64,000 bases of DNA from Impatiens glandulifera (GCF_907164915.1 NC_061867.1:22181202-22245201), one strand, 5' to 3'; counted from the stretch's first letter, positions 12,030 to 28,864 are shown. Notes: a model not told the origin generated them from the sequence alone. Made by a program: numbers and translations.

Positions 12030-13284
12030 AGGGAGAGAGAAAGGAGACAGGAAGAAAAATCTAATTTAGAGAAAAAATAAAATAAAAATTAATTAAGAAA
12101 AATTATATATATTTTAAAATGAGATAAAAAATAAATATATAAAACTATTTAATAAAGAGAAATTTGTAATTTATTGTTAGTTTAATAAATAATATTAAAC
12201 ATTATAAATATAATAATAGTATTATTATGTATATTATAAATATTTATATAATAAAAATAAATAATATTAAATATATAATATAAAAAAATATTAATGAGTT
12301 TATATAAAATTAATGAAGAAAAAAAAATATATATATATATGAAAGATAAAATAATAAAAATATTAATTAGTAAAGAGAAATTAATAATTATGAAAAGGGG
12401 GAATAAATTAGTATTATTAGAAAATATATTTTGAAAAATTATTATGTATATTATAAATATTTATACATAAAATAATAAGTATTTGTTATATAAATTTAAA
12501 ATTATTAATAATATAATATATATTTATATTGTGTGAAAAATAAAAATTATTTATATGAAATTAATGAAGATAAATAATTATATATAAAGTAAATAAATAT
12601 TAAATATATAGCTAAAAAAAATATTAATAAGTTTATATAAAATTAATGAAGAAAAGAATATATACATAAGAGATAAAAATAATAAAATATTAATTATGAA
12701 AGATAAATTAATAAATATGGAAAGTGAAATAAATTAGTAATTATTAGAAAAGAGAATTTGAGAAGTATTATTATTATTTATACATAAAAATTAATAAATA
12801 TTTAATATATGAATATAAAATGATTAATAATATAATATATATTTTATATAATTTGTGTGAAAATATATTTAATTAATGAAGAAAAAGAATAGTTTTATAC
12901 GAAAATATAATAAAAGAAAAATAAATTAATAATTATGTAATAAGAGATAAATTAATAGTTATGAATATGTAATTATAATAGAAGAGAGAAACTCATATAC
13001 AATATATGAAGTGCTATAAAATCTCACCTTATATTTTTTTTATATATATTAAGGGTTATTATTATATTATATTATATTTCATCGTCTAACATTTGAGAAT
13101 ACATTATAAAAAATAAATAAAATTATAAAAATTATATAAACACAATTATAGAATATAAACAAAAATAATTAATAAAGATAAGTATAATAATATATATTTA
13201 ATGTTTAAATTTTTAATATAATAGTATTAAAAATAAAAATAAAATAATCTAATTCTAAATTTTATTCACTTTATTATTATATAT
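11860..13284. other. Extremely AT-rich spacer
   Basis: No gene is supported. A (TA)n run lies at about 11993-12025. The rest contains loosely repeated motifs (AATATTAATTA, AGAGAAATTAATAATTATG) that look like an eroded relative of the AT-rich array at 20440-24080. Confidence 0.45.
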
Positions 13285-13575
13285 ATAATATAATAATTAG
13301 AAGGTTCTTATATTGTTAAGAATGTCTTGCGTTAATCAAACTTAGTGTTGAATTTAAAATATAATGTGCTTAGTTTGTTAGAGTTGTACATGTTTTGTTA
13401 TGTTGCAATTTGAAACACACGTATAATATTTTTAATTTTATTTTAATTGTTTTAAGTTGATGCTCGGGTCAATCCACAATTCAACTCAAGTATCCATTTA
13501 CTTTCATATATATATATATCCAAAATAAACCACAGTTTTCGACCATGTAATCCGGACACTTTGAAATTTTGCATT

Positions 13576-13606
<31 letters not shown>

Positions 13607-14200
13607 TTTAGTTAGTTAAAAAGTTGAACTTATATTTATATTGTTAATAATGTTCAGCATTAATCAAATTCGGTGTTGAATTTAAAATATCGTTAAAAGT
13701 TGTATTTGTTTTGTTAGGTTCCAAGTTCGAAACATTCATATAACATTTTTTTTTCATTTTTAAAAGTTTTAAGTTATGGGCGGGGTCAACCCCAAACCAA
13801 CCGAAATATTTATTACTCTCACATATATATTCAAATTAACCACAACTCTCAGACCCGACAATCCGGATATTTTGAAATTAAATATTATTATTATATATAT
13901 ATATTAGTTAGTTAAAGTTTGAACATATATTTTTAAAATATCCGTGTTAATCAAATTTGGTGTTGAATTTAAAATATAAAGTCTTATTAGCCTAGTTAGT
14001 TTAAAGAATTTTCCTTGTTTTGTTAGGTTAAAAGTTCGAAACATACATATAACAATTTTAATTTTCTTTTTAACCGTTTAAGGTTTATGAATTGGTCAAC
14101 CTACAATCCAACCAAAGTATTATTTACTCTCACATATAGATCCAAATTAGCACAACTCTTAACACGACAATTTAAATACTTTAAAATTAAGCATCATTAA
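13285..14200. repeat. About 310-bp tandem repeat, three diverged units
   Basis: Three units follow one another, measured on the anchor AATCCGG/AATTTAA at 13549, 13860 and 14169 (spacings 311 and 309). Each unit carries, in order, a TTAATCAAA..GGTGTTGAATTTAAAATAT part, TTTGTTAGGTT..TTCGAAAC, GGTCAACC..CAA, ACTCTCACATATA, ACCACA..CTC, and an ATT/TA microsatellite. A single partial copy lies at 40015-40130, so the unit also exists outside this array. Confidence 0.8.
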
Positions 14201-14204
14201 ACCT

Positions 14205-14226
14205 ATCTATATCTATATCTATATCG

Positions 14227-14297
<71 letters not shown>

Positions 14298-14330
14298 GAT
14301 ATATATATATATATATATAATATTAATTTT
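14205..14330. repeat. (TA)n microsatellite
   Basis: Long TA dinucleotide run with short ATCTAT interruptions, directly after the third 310-bp unit. Confidence 0.9.
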
Positions 14331-16740
14331 TTAATTTAACCATTCAAATCTCGTGTACGGATCAACCTGTATATTAACAATCTCACACCTTAATTATATA
14401 AGCATTGTCATTCTAAAACTCCATTATTATATAAATATTATTAATATAATAATTAATTTTCATTAATTTATATTTTCTCACCACAACATTATAACTAAAT
14501 GTTAGATAAAATCAGACCGGTTCAAATAAACCTAACTTAAATAAATCTTCCATGCAGGAACAAGAAACCGGACCGGACAAACAAAAGAACCGGCTAAGAA
14601 AACTAGCCGGTCAAGCTACTAAACCGACCAAGAATACTTGGAACATGACCGCACAAAGAAAGGATCGGCCAAAGCTTAAAACCGGAATCATCAAACAGCC
14701 GATCAGCCACAAGACAGAGGAATAACCGGAAGAAGTCCGGTTACATCACTCGTACCGGAAGCCATCCGGTTAAGTCGAATGACCGACCAGTACAAGAAGA
14801 CAATTCGGGTATCTGTTGAGAATGATACCAAAGAACAGACTAAACACTTCCATATTCATACAAGTCAGAGGAAAGTCTGCAGGCTGCAGAAAACAGTCCT
14901 ACAGGATCTTTCTACTTCAGGATAAGTCAGAAAGGAGATCTTCCAAGTACAGACAACTGTCTAACAGACAGTGCCTACATTGAGTAAAAGACAAACCTAG
15001 CAGGTTTGTCTTACACACCGGAAGAACAGACCGCCAGGTCTAAGGTTGACCGCCAGGTCTGAAAAGATGACCGTAGGCTCTGAATCACTGAATCACTGAA
15101 CCTCTGCACCTCTGCTCAGCCAATCAGATTCAAGGAAGTGAAATATGACCGTTGGCATATTTCACCTATAAAAGGGGCAGTTGAAGAAGAATAAAGGTGG
15201 GACAGTGAGATACAGTGAAACAAGTGAGAAATTCTAAGAGCATTTACTCTACAAGTGATAAGACTGCGTTGTTCTAGAAAGCCTAAGAGCTAAAATTAAA
15301 GTGTGTATTTTACAATTTCGTGTAAATTGTAAGAGTGTTATTGAGCAGGAAATAAGTCTCGATCGGATTGTACTTGTATTCCTTAGTGAATATCCTTCTC
15401 GCGGTTTCGAGAGGAAGGGGTGACGTAGGAGTTTTATCTCCGAACATCCATAAAATCTGTTTTGGTCATTTACTTTCTGCCGGTTTCATTATCTAACCGA
15501 TCTGTACCGCTCAAACCTACCTAATCCCATCTAAGCCGAATCTCTAGATTACCGAAACCGATCCATCAAATCTCAAACCTTCATCATCTAAAACCGGTTC
15601 TGCCTATCATATAAGTGTGCCGTTTCAACCTGAAAGCAAACATCTTCCGCACTTGAACCTAGTTCAAGGGTTTGTGACAGGTTGTGTAGTATTGAAACCC
15701 CGGTGTTAATCTCTAACCGGATTAACCACCACCCTTCGAGTGAGAACCGCTAACCGGTCCAACCCCCGGTCCTCCAGCGGCTACCTAGATCCTAACACTA
15801 AATTTATGTTATGATGTCAACTTAATCTTGTAAACGATGTAAAGGTACATTTCGTCATTTTCTTGCTTGAAATTTAGGAATAGAAAGAAACTCAATACTC
15901 CCTCATCCGTGAGCTCTCCTTCCATTCTATATATTAAAAAAAGAAAGCCTTAAAAAATCTATAAAAAAAATTAAAACTTATGTAAATACAATATTGAAAG
16001 TTCATCCACCACATATGTTTCTATAAATTTTTCTTAAATTTAAGATTATAGTTTGTTAAATTTTGTATTTATAATTAGTAGTTATAAATTTCGTTGACCA
16101 ATAAAACATCTAAATCTTATTATTTAATTTAACCATTTAAATTTTGTGACAGATCACGTGCGTATTAACCATCTCACTCATTTGTTTATATATAACGAGT
16201 CGTGCATTATGCTTCTAGTACCGGGTGACTTGTAGTTAAACATTATTATATATAAATAACATTTTAATATAACATAATGTTATTCATATATATTTTCTCC
16301 CCACAACATCATAACTAAATTTAGTTTGTTAATATGAGTTAATCCATTCACAAAATTTAAAAGCTTAAATTAAAAAAAATAAGAATAAGAAGATTTATCC
16401 ATCCAGAAAACTTACACTATTTATTATAAATATAACATTTTAACCAACAAAGTTTTTAAGGTATGGTACTCGTTCATTTATGTAAAACGATGCTTATAGG
16501 ACCTGATGACTTGTAATTAAACATATTATATACACATACCATTTTAATATAATATAATGTCATTCATTTATATTTTTACACCTCAACACCATAACTAAAT
16601 TTATTTTATTAGGTTACTTAACTTAATCTTATATTTACAAATGTGCATGTAAACATTATGCCAATATCTTGTTAGAAATTTAATATGAGAGAAACACGAT
16701 ACTCCTCTCATCCATGAGCTCTCTGAGCACATTAAAGACC
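14330..16740. repeat. Diverged tandem duplication of an AT-rich segment, one copy split by a solo LTR
   Basis: Shared blocks occur in each copy: an ATTAACCATCTCACNC-type block, then CCACAACATCATAACTAAATTT, then TAATCTT..GTAAA, then a block ending TCATCCATGAGCTCTC. They appear at 14340-14499 plus 15798-15935, at 16120-16340, and at 16440-16728. The copies at 16305 and 16590 show the uninterrupted ATAACTAAATTTA site, which identifies the exact insertion point of the LTR at 14500. Confidence 0.65.
14500..15797. mobile_element. Solo LTR of an LTR retrotransposon, 1298 bp, TSD CTAAA
   Basis: The segment starts TGTTAGAT and ends CCTAACA, so it has the 5'-TG..CA-3' ends of an LTR. It is flanked by a perfect 5-bp target duplication CTAAA (14495-14499 and 15798-15802). 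It is far less AT-rich than its surroundings and is rich in CCGG and ACCGGT motifs. A TATA box (CTATAAAAGG, about 15168-15177) lies about 60% into the LTR, as expected for the U3/R border, which suggests plus-strand promoter orientation. No internal region follows, so it arose by LTR-LTR recombination. A related solo LTR lies at 55813-57267. Confidence 0.9.
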
Positions 16741-17990
16741 TGAACTTCCTCGTGGTTGGCCTTTTCCCCCTCCCTCACTGGATAGAATAAACTGCCGGAT
16801 AGAATAAACTGGTGTACCCCCTCAACTGCTTCTTGTTATCCGAATGATTGTTCTTCTAAATATGTATTGAGTAACTACAATGTAACATCAATTCCTTTTC
16901 TATAGGTCAAACCAAACTTTGATTACCACGTCCTAATAAATCACATTTAATTCTGCTAATGATATTAAGATAATTTATCTTTTTATTCAAATTGATTGAA
17001 AAAAAAGTTAGACATGTAGTTGGATAATTAGTATTTTTAAATGTAATAGAAAAATTTAATAGAAAAATTCACATAAGAATATCAACAAGAAGATCTCTTA
17101 ATTTCTTTTTTGTGAAAAAAGAATAATATTGTTCTTAGTGTTTGAATATTTTTTACTAAAACAATTAACATGAAGAATATCTATTATTTTCCTTTGTGAA
17201 AAATTTCACACTAATAAGTTAGGTCTAGTTTATAATCAAATTTAAAGCAAAATATTATAAATCTTAAAACTAATAACTCACCATTAAAAATAATTTTTTC
17301 CATATATAAAAATTAATTTAAGGTCAAATATTGAATATGTGACGGTGAAAAAAAGAACAATAAAAAGAATTATATGAATCATTTTTAATACAAAAACATT
17401 AATTTCAAAAGCAAAATTTGCGTATGTAACTAAGAATTTAGTGTGGCTTAAAACATGAAATAAAATATAGGTTCTGTTGAAATATTTATAAGTCCTAATC
17501 TATAATGTTACGACAACTTTTGCAACTTTATATTTTTAGTTTTAAAAAGTAGTTATAGTAGTTTTATTTATTAAATAGAGATCTTCCTAGTCAATTGTTT
17601 GAGAAAGTAAAACCATAAATAATTTTTGGAAATTTTTGTCTTAAAAGTTTAGGTTTTAGGTTAGATCAATGTCTTTAATTATTTTGATATAAGTGAAGGT
17701 ATTCATCTAATGGATGTATTACATAATTTCATACTCTATTTCTATATTCTTGTTTTGTATTTAAAGAATTTAGAGAATAACCTTATTAATCAATAGACTC
17801 GATTTAAATGTACGCATAAAATATAGCTTTCATATTTTAAACATGTATCTCTTATTGTCGTTACATCTTTTAGAGTGGTGATAAGCAACTTCTCTCGATT
17901 TGAATTAATTCAGATTTATGTATGTAAAACATTTAATATATGGTTTAAAAAAAATGTAATCGTAAAACACTTAAGGAAACAAGACACCTA
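16741..17990. other. AT-rich spacer without recognised genes
   Basis: Nothing coding is supported. A small direct repeat, GGATAGAATAAACTG, occurs twice near 16779-16811. Confidence 0.4.
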
Positions 17991-18100
17991 AAGGTTGGGC
18001 CAAAATGGCCCATGCGCCTGGGGTTGGGCCGAATTAGGTTTAGCGCCTGAGTTTGATAAAGAAAACCCTAATTTTGAGTATAAATAGCGACAATCGCCCA
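17990..18100 (+). promoter_or_regulatory. Promoter with Site II, telobox and TATA motifs
   Basis: Within about 100 bases there are several TGGGCC/GGCCCA Site II motifs (about 17996-18030), a telobox (AAACCCTAA, about 18062-18072) and a TATA box (GTATAAATA, about 18079-18087). This combination is typical of plant genes for ribosomal proteins, translation factors and some small nucleolar RNAs. The order points to plus-strand transcription starting near 18110. Confidence 0.6.
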
Positions 18101-18109
18101 CATCTTTGA

Positions 18110-18660
18110 TTGTATTCCTCTAAGTGTTTCTTCCTCTTTTCTCTCTAGATGTACTCATTAGTGAAGAAGTCCGAAATAGAAGCTATTTGTGATGTTCGCT
18201 AGATTCTCAATATTAATATTTGAGTGATGAGGTTTCACATTGATACTATTAGATATATCATGGTCTTAGTGCTCCATTTAGGATGTGGGATATTCATAAG
18301 TTGTTTCAACATATTAATTGTATATTCAAGATTAAATCAAAGGATAAAAGGTATATCATTATTGTGGATCCTCCTTAGTTAATGTTTAATCAATGAAATA
18401 TAAAAGATTAACTATTATGGTTTCAGATATTTGATTTTTCTTATTGTTTAATATGTTGAAGTTGTTTTTTTTTTTTCAGAAGACTCTGACCAAGGTTGGA
18501 ATCTCCAATGATCACGCCGAACAGCAAAGATCAAGATCTTGGAGGGAAGTATCATCATTTATCAGGACTATTAGTGATCCTGAATATGATGGTATCATTA
18601 CCTATAATCGTAGGGGTAGTTTAATACTGTTGATTAGGGAAGTTGATTAGGGAAGGAAAA
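18110..18660 (+). other. Unidentified transcription unit downstream of the Site II/telobox promoter
   Basis: After a pyrimidine-rich leader (TCTTCCTCTTTTCTCTCTAG) an ATG-bearing stretch reads MYSLVKKSEIEAICDVR then stop. A second exon-like piece starts after a strong T-tract acceptor at about 18478 and reads KTLTKVGISNDHAEQQ to REVD, stop near 18650. I cannot join the two into one frame or recognise a protein. It may be a decayed gene, a non-coding transcript, or a gene whose exons I have not found. Confidence 0.35.
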
Positions 18661-18899
18661 AGTAAACATGTCTTTCTGTAAATGTAAATAGCCATTTAAG
18701 TTGTGCAACTCTTTTCCATTAATCACCTTGTAATTAATTTAATAGATTGCAAGATTAAGTTGATTGTATTAAATGATTTCAAAATTTTCATTTTATAAAA
18801 ATATTATTTTTAGTAATTCAAAGAGATGTTATTAGATTTCAAAACTCATAAATCTTTTTTTTTTAATTAAAAGGAACTAGCATGACACTCATAGTCATG

Positions 18900-20165
18900 A
18901 CCACCAATTCAAAATTATAAATTATATTACACTCAATCTTTTTTAAATTATTATTTTGTTATTATCATTATTATAACTATAAAATAGATAAATAATGACA
19001 TAAATAAAAAATAATCTTTAACATATTTTTTTAAATTTAAAATATTAACTCAATAAAATTTATTAAAGTCAAAGAGAAATAATTTTATTTGTATTATAAT
19101 ATAAAATTAATTATTTTAATAAACCCAATAAAAATATTTAATAGAATACTTAAATCGTATTAAACGTATTGAATATGAAGGAGTTTATTATATTAGTTTA
19201 AATAAACATATTTTGAGACTTCATTGAGATTGATAATTATTTTATATTACTGTAATATTATTTATATTATTGTAATATTATTTAAATCTAATTAAATTAT
19301 CTGAATATAGGGAAATTTTAATTTTTATTTAAAGTTTTGAATTATTTAAATTAATTCTATTTTTAAATAAATAATATTATTAATGGAAAGTGACATTTTT
19401 ATTATTTCTATTTTTTAAATTTATTAAAGTTAAAGGGAAATGATTTATTTGTATTATAATATAAAATTAATTATTATAATAAACCAAATAAAAATATTTA
19501 ATAAAATATTTAAATAGTATTAAACGTATTCAAGGAGTTTAATATATTAGTTTAAATACACATATTTGAGACTTCATTGAGATTGATAATAATTTTATAT
19601 TACTGTAATATTATTTAAATCTAATTAAATTATCTGAATATAGGAAAATTTTAATTTTCATTTAAAGTTTTGAATTATTTAAATTAATTTTATTTTTAAA
19701 TAAATAATATTATTAATGGAAAGTGACATTTTGTATTCATTTCTATTTTTTAAAATTTATAAAAGTTAAAGGGAAATTATTTATTTGTAATAAAATATAA
19801 TAAAATTAATTATTATAATAAACCCAATGAAAATATTTAATAAATACTTAAATCGTATTAAACAAATACCAAGCATTTAATATATTAGTTTTAAATACAC
19901 ATATTTGAGACTTAATTGAGATTGATAATAATTTTATATTACTGTAATATTATTTATATTATTGTAATATTATTTAAATTTAATTAAATTATCTGAATAT
20001 AGGGAAATTTTAATTTTCATTTAAAGTTTTGAATTATTTAAATTAATTTTATTTTTAAATAAATAATATTATTAATGGAAAGTGACATTTTGTATTCATT
20101 TCTATTTTTTAAAATTTATTAAAGTTAAAGGGAAATGATTTTATTTGTATTATAATATAAAATTA
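18900..20165. repeat. About 350-bp AT-rich tandem repeat, three to four units
   Basis: The anchor TATTAAAGT(T/C)AAAG recurs at about 19071, 19422, 19758 and 20117 (spacings 351, 336, 359). Each unit also contains AATAAACCCAAT, CATATTTGAGACTTCATTGAG and TATTAATGGAAAGTGACA blocks. A second array of the same unit lies at 27610-28260. Confidence 0.85.
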
Positions 20166-20439
20166 ATTATTATAAAATAGATATTACTTTTTTTTAGGTA
20201 AATATTGAACAAAATTATAAAATTGTATAAAAAGTATATTTTACAAAATTTATATATTAGATTACACCCTATCATTTTTAAATTATTATTTTCTGATCGT
20301 CACTATTATAACTATAAAATATAAAGATAAATATGACATAAATAAAAATTAATTTTTAACATATTTTTAAAAAAAAATTAGAGTGTTAACCCAATATTCC
20401 TACCTATAATGTATTTCAATTTAGGATATTTAAAATTAG

Positions 20440-24079
<3,640 letters not shown>

Positions 24080-24080
<1 letters not shown>

Positions 24081-25200
24081 TTAACTATGATATGTTTTTA
24101 TTTTTTTATTTGTTTAATGCCTAATAAGTTTTTAAAAAAGTTGTTGTGTAAGAGTTATTATATGTATTTGTTCTTTCTTGTATCAATTTCTTGATGATAC
24201 GTCAAATTATCACTCCCTTGTCTTTGTTTTACAAACTGCCAATCAATCCCCTATCTGATCTATCTGATTTATTTTATTTGAATAAGTAGCAAACTAGACT
24301 TGTATAGGTAAAATATTCTTAAATGTTATTTTCAATAAAACTTATTTTTAACTAGTTTAGTAATTGTTGAGTTATAATTTGTTGCTGGTAATTTTTTATT
24401 TTCATGATTTATAGGTCCTCAAAAATGAAAAAAAATTGTTTTAAATCTTGGAAATTAAAATTTATTTTTATGATTTTGAATACTCAACTATATATCAGTA
24501 TAGTAATATAATTATAATATATATATAAAATGATTGTTTAAAGTCAATCAAGACCACAATATTTCAAATTATCAATTATTCTTTTTTAATAATTATTTTC
24601 TCTCTCTAAATAAAATATATAGACATAAAACAATGAAATTTTCAAAAATTTTAAGTAATCTAATTGTTAAAGTTAATCCATGAGAATTTAGAATTTAAAG
24701 AATACGTTCTTAATTATAAATATATTTTATTGTATATTTTTTTACTTTTCTAATTATTATTTTTCTAATTAATTATTATATACATATATATATTCACACT
24801 AATCATATAATATAATATAATATAATATAAATATATTTTATCTTCTATTATATATTTTTTCTCTCATTATATATATATATATATATTATATTATATTATA
24901 TTTCATTATTAATTTTATATAAATATATTTTATCTTTTATTATACCTCTTTTCTCCCATCATATATATATATATATAATAAAAAATATATATTAAATGTA
25001 ATTACCTTATATTTATATATATTATATTATTTTTCATCATTAATTTTTATATAAATATATTTTATCTTTTATTATACATTTTTTCTCTCAATATATATAT
25101 ATTATTTTCTTTATTATTATAAAAAAAAATTAGTTAATATAAAAATTAATAAGTATTAAATACAAAATATATATACACAAAATAATAAAATATTTTAAAC
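24080..25200. other. AT-rich spacer
   Basis: No gene recognised. Blocks of the AT-rich array continue in inverted orientation (TTTATCTTTTATTATACAT, TTTTTTCTCTC, TATATATA at about 24830-25130). Confidence 0.4.
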
Positions 25201-25204
25201 AATA

Positions 25205-25270
25205 TTAAGTGGTCTAGCGGTTAAAATGTTCACATTTTAGTCTTAATACTAGGATTCGAATCCTAAAATT
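25205..25270 (+). repeat. tRNA-like A and B box pair, possible SINE head
   Basis: TGGTCTAGCGG (25210-25220) fits the RNA polymerase III A box TRGYNNAGYGG, and GATTCGAATCC (25253-25263) fits the B box. Their spacing fits a tRNA. The flanks do not pair as an acceptor stem, so this is not a working tRNA gene. A tRNA-derived SINE head is the best reading; its end is not visible. Confidence 0.5.
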
Positions 25271-25281
25271 TAAACAAATGA

Positions 25282-25810
25282 TATGAGGCATCAGAAAGTG
25301 TGTGGTCATTATTAATGGTTGTTTTGACGAGCATTTGAAAGTGTAAGGTCACGAGATGGAGATTGGGTGGTAGATGGTTTGTTGAGTATGATGTAAGAAT
25401 TAGTTTTTGGTTTGACGAACATTTAAAAGCGTAAGGTCACGAGATGGAGGTTGGGTGGTGGGTGGTTTGTCGAGTTTGAGGTTGGAATTAGTGGTTGGTT
25501 TGACGAGCATTTGAATGTATGAGGTCACAATATGGAGGTCGGATGGTGGGTGGTTTGTCGAGTGTGAGGTCAAAATTAGTGGTTAGTTTGGCGAACATTT
25601 GAAAGTGTGAGGTCACGAGATGTAGGTCGGATGGTGGGTGTTTTTTCGAGTATGAGATCGAAATTAGTTGTTGGTTTTGACGAACATTTCAAAGTGTGAG
25701 GTCACGAGATGGAGGTCGGGTGGTGGGTGGTTTATTGAGTGTGAGGTCGGAATTAGTGGTTAATTTTACAAACATTTGAAAGTGTGAGATCACGAGATGA
25801 AGTCCGAGTG
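25282..25810. repeat. 88-bp minisatellite, about six units, G-rich plus strand
   Basis: The anchor GGTCACGAGATGG recurs at 25347, 25435, 25523, 25611, 25700 and 25788, giving spacings of 88, 88, 88, 89 and 88. Each unit also has GGTGGGTGGTTTGTCGAGT, GAATTAGTGGTTGGTTTGAC and AGCATTTGAAAGTGT. The plus strand is strongly enriched in G over C. No ORF is maintained across units. Confidence 0.9.
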
Positions 25811-26500
25811 GTGGTTAGTGGTATGTTTGACATTGGATAAGAGGTATGTGATCAATTGATATTGGTTTTTGATTTGTTGAAGTGGGAGTAAAAGGAGGTC
25901 GACTAAAATTGGTGAGTGGTTTGTCGATAGATAAAGAGGAATATGAAAAAATGTGAGTTACAAGATTAGATTAATGGGTAGTTTGCTAAGGAGATAAAGA
26001 GGCATATGAAAATGTGTGAGTCACAAGATGAGGGTCAATTGGGGAGTTAGTGGTTGAGTTTGATGAGAGATAAGGGATGTGTCATCAATTAAGGTCGAAT
26101 AAGATTGGTGAGGTCGGAATTAGTGGTTGATTTGATGAGTATTTGAAAGTGTGAGGTCACGAGATGAAGGGTGGGTGGTAGTTAGTGGTTGGTTTGACAT
26201 TGGATAAGAGGTCTGTGATCAATTGAAATTGGTTGTTGATTTGTTGAAGTGAGAGTAAAAAAGAGGTCGACTAAGATTGGTGAGTGATTTATCGAAAGAT
26301 AAAAAGGCATATGAAAAAGTGTGAGTCACAAGATGATGGTCAATTGGGGGGGTTAGTGGTTGAGTTTGACGAGAGATAAGAGATGTGTCATCAATTAAGG
26401 TCGAATAAGATTGGTGGGTGGTTTTGCCGAATGGATAAAAAAGGTATATAAAAAAGTGTGAGTCACAAAATAATGGTCAATTGATGGGTTAAGTGGGCGC
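25810..26500. repeat. Higher-order extension of the minisatellite, about 367-bp period
   Basis: CATTGGATAAGAGGT followed by GTGATCAATTGA and GAGGTCGACTAA occurs at 25831 and again at 26198 (spacing 367). Within each half, sub-units with GATAAAGAGGCATATGAAAA and GTGAGTCACAAGATGA recur. At 26100-26165 the 88-bp unit reappears between the two halves. Confidence 0.8.
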
Positions 26501-26689
26501 AGATGGGATAAAATATATATTAGCATTAAGTTTAATTTTAAACTTAACTTTTACAAACTAAAACCAATTTTAAATTAATTAGATTTGAATAATATTAATT
26601 TTATCTAAAATATTTATAGATAAATAATATTTTTTTATATATTCTTATCCATGCAAATGCACGAGATTCAGGCTAGTTTTATATAATGG

Positions 26690-27320
26690 TCTGAAAAATT
26701 TTAACATCAAATTCAAATTCATATGTGAATTAATAGTAAAATTTAATCCAAACTAAATTCACATCAAATTCAAATCTGAATTAAGGTTAAATTTATTTCA
26801 AATGAAAACATTAAATATTGTTGATTATCATAATAACAATTATGAGTTTATTGATTTTATCAATTGTTAATGATAATTATTGCTAGCATCAGTTGAAACT
26901 ATGTGAAGATAAAAAATAAAGAGACAAGAAATGTCAGTCGTTGGATGGTGAATTAGTAGACGTTGGATTAAAAAATTGATGAATGGTTTTAAAGTTTAAT
27001 TTCCAGCTATATATATCCCTTTCACTTTAAATTCTATCAACACATTATCTTATCATTTCTCACTCTAAAATTCTAAGAGTTCTTTCATTATTTTATTAGT
27101 GCTCTTTGAGTTCTTCACTCAATATTTTCCCACTGAAACTCGGTGATAGTTCATTTACGTTGGTCAAGTTCGTTGCGTAGTTATTCTAGTGCAAAATCAA
27201 TAATAGATTCATTGTAGTCTAGAAGACAGTTATCTTCGATAAATTCCAGTACAAACGAGAGATATTGAAATTATTTTTAAGGAAAATGTGTCTAACACAT
27301 GCCTCGAATCAACATTCTAT
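26690..27320 (+). repeat. LTR-like dispersed repeat with TATA box
   Basis: Homologous to the reverse complement of 54655-55195. Shared blocks are the AATTCACATCAAATTCAAA motifs, TTGGATTAAAAAATTGAT, a TATA box (CTATATATATCC, about 27008), and CTAAAATTCTAAGAGTTC after it. Downstream sequence (27080-27320) looks like an LTR R/U5 region. Ends and target duplication are not resolved. Confidence 0.5.
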
Positions 27321-27609
27321 TCTAGTGATTTTGTTCTTTGTACATTGTACTTTATTTGATTTATTTGTAACATTTTTCTCTTATATATTTTTGTTTATTT
27401 AAAGACAAAATACTTACAATCATAAAATAGTTATAGTGTACTAAGCTATATAATATTTTGCATAGTCGAAAATATTTTTCTTTGTTTTACAGAAATACGA
27501 GTTGAGATATTGTACAACATATGATGACTTATTTCGATAAGTTAAAGTTGTTCATCTGAATGAAAAAAGAATCGACTAATAAAAATAAGTCTTTATTATA
27601 TACATATAA

Positions 27610-28864
27610 ATGTTAATTATTTAATATATTAGTTTAAATACACATATTTGAGACTTCATTGAGATTGATAATAATTTTATATTATTGTTAAATCTAATTA
27701 AATTATCTTAGGAAAAATTTAATTTTCATTTAAAGTTTTGAATTATTTAAATTAATTCTATTTTTAAATAAATAATATTATTAATGGAAAGTGACATTTT
27801 GTATTCATTTCTATTTTTTAAAATTTATTAAAGTTAAAGGGAAATGATTTTATTTGTATTATAATATAAAATTAATTATTATAATAAACCCAATGAAAAT
27901 ATTTAATAGAATACTTAAATCGTATTAAACGAATAACAAGGAGTTTAATATATTAGTTTAAATACACATATTTTGAGACTTCATTGAGATTGATAATAAT
28001 TTTATATTACAGTAATATTATTTATATTATTGTAATATTATTTAAATCTGATTAAATTATCTGAATATATAATATATAGGGAAATTTTAATTTTTATTTA
28101 AAGTTTTGAATTATTTAAATTAATTATATTTTTAAATAAATAATATTATTAATGGAAAGTTACATTTTGTATTCATTTCTATTTTTTAAAATTTATTAAA
28201 GTTAAAGAGAAATGATTTTATTTGTATTATAATATAAAATTAATTATTATAAAATAGATATTACATTTTTTAGGTAAATGTTGAACAAAATTATAAAAAT
28301 TGTATAAAAAGTATTTTTTACAAAATTTATATATTAGATTACACCCTATCATCTTTAAATTATTATTTTGTCATCATCACTATTATAACTATAAAATATA
28401 AAGATAAATATGACATAAATAAAAATTGATTTTCAACCTATTTTTTTTTTAAATTTAGAATGTTAACTTAATCTTCGTAACTATAATGTATTTTAATTTA
28501 GGATATTTAAAATTAGTAATTGATGTCTTAACCTTTAAGCTATTATAATTAGTTAAGTTAAATATTTTTTTAAAAATAAAATAACATATTTTTAAATATA
28601 AAAGTAATCCTTATTTAATCAATAAATTAATAATTTATTAATTAAAATAATTTTTATTCTTAAAATTTATTAATTTTTGTATGGTTAAAGTTAAATATAA
28701 TTTTTTTATTATTAATTATTTAAATATATATATTTATATTATTTAAATATAAAATAAATATTTATTATTTTAATATATAAAAATTAAGAAAATTGTATTT
28801 ATAAAAAATATTAATTCTTACATTGGTATTAGAAAAAAATTAATTAAAAAGAATAAATTAAGAG

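Noticed and set aside
18110..18480. Box C/D snoRNA gene under the Site II/telobox promoter
   Set aside because: A TGATGA occurs near 18225 but no D box at the right distance and no terminal stem was found.
25205..25270. tRNA gene
   Set aside because: A and B boxes are present but no acceptor stem or proper anticodon arm can be formed.
25282..25810. Regularly spaced repeats resembling a CRISPR array
   Set aside because: The whole 88-base unit is repeated with no unique spacers, and the DNA is plant nuclear.
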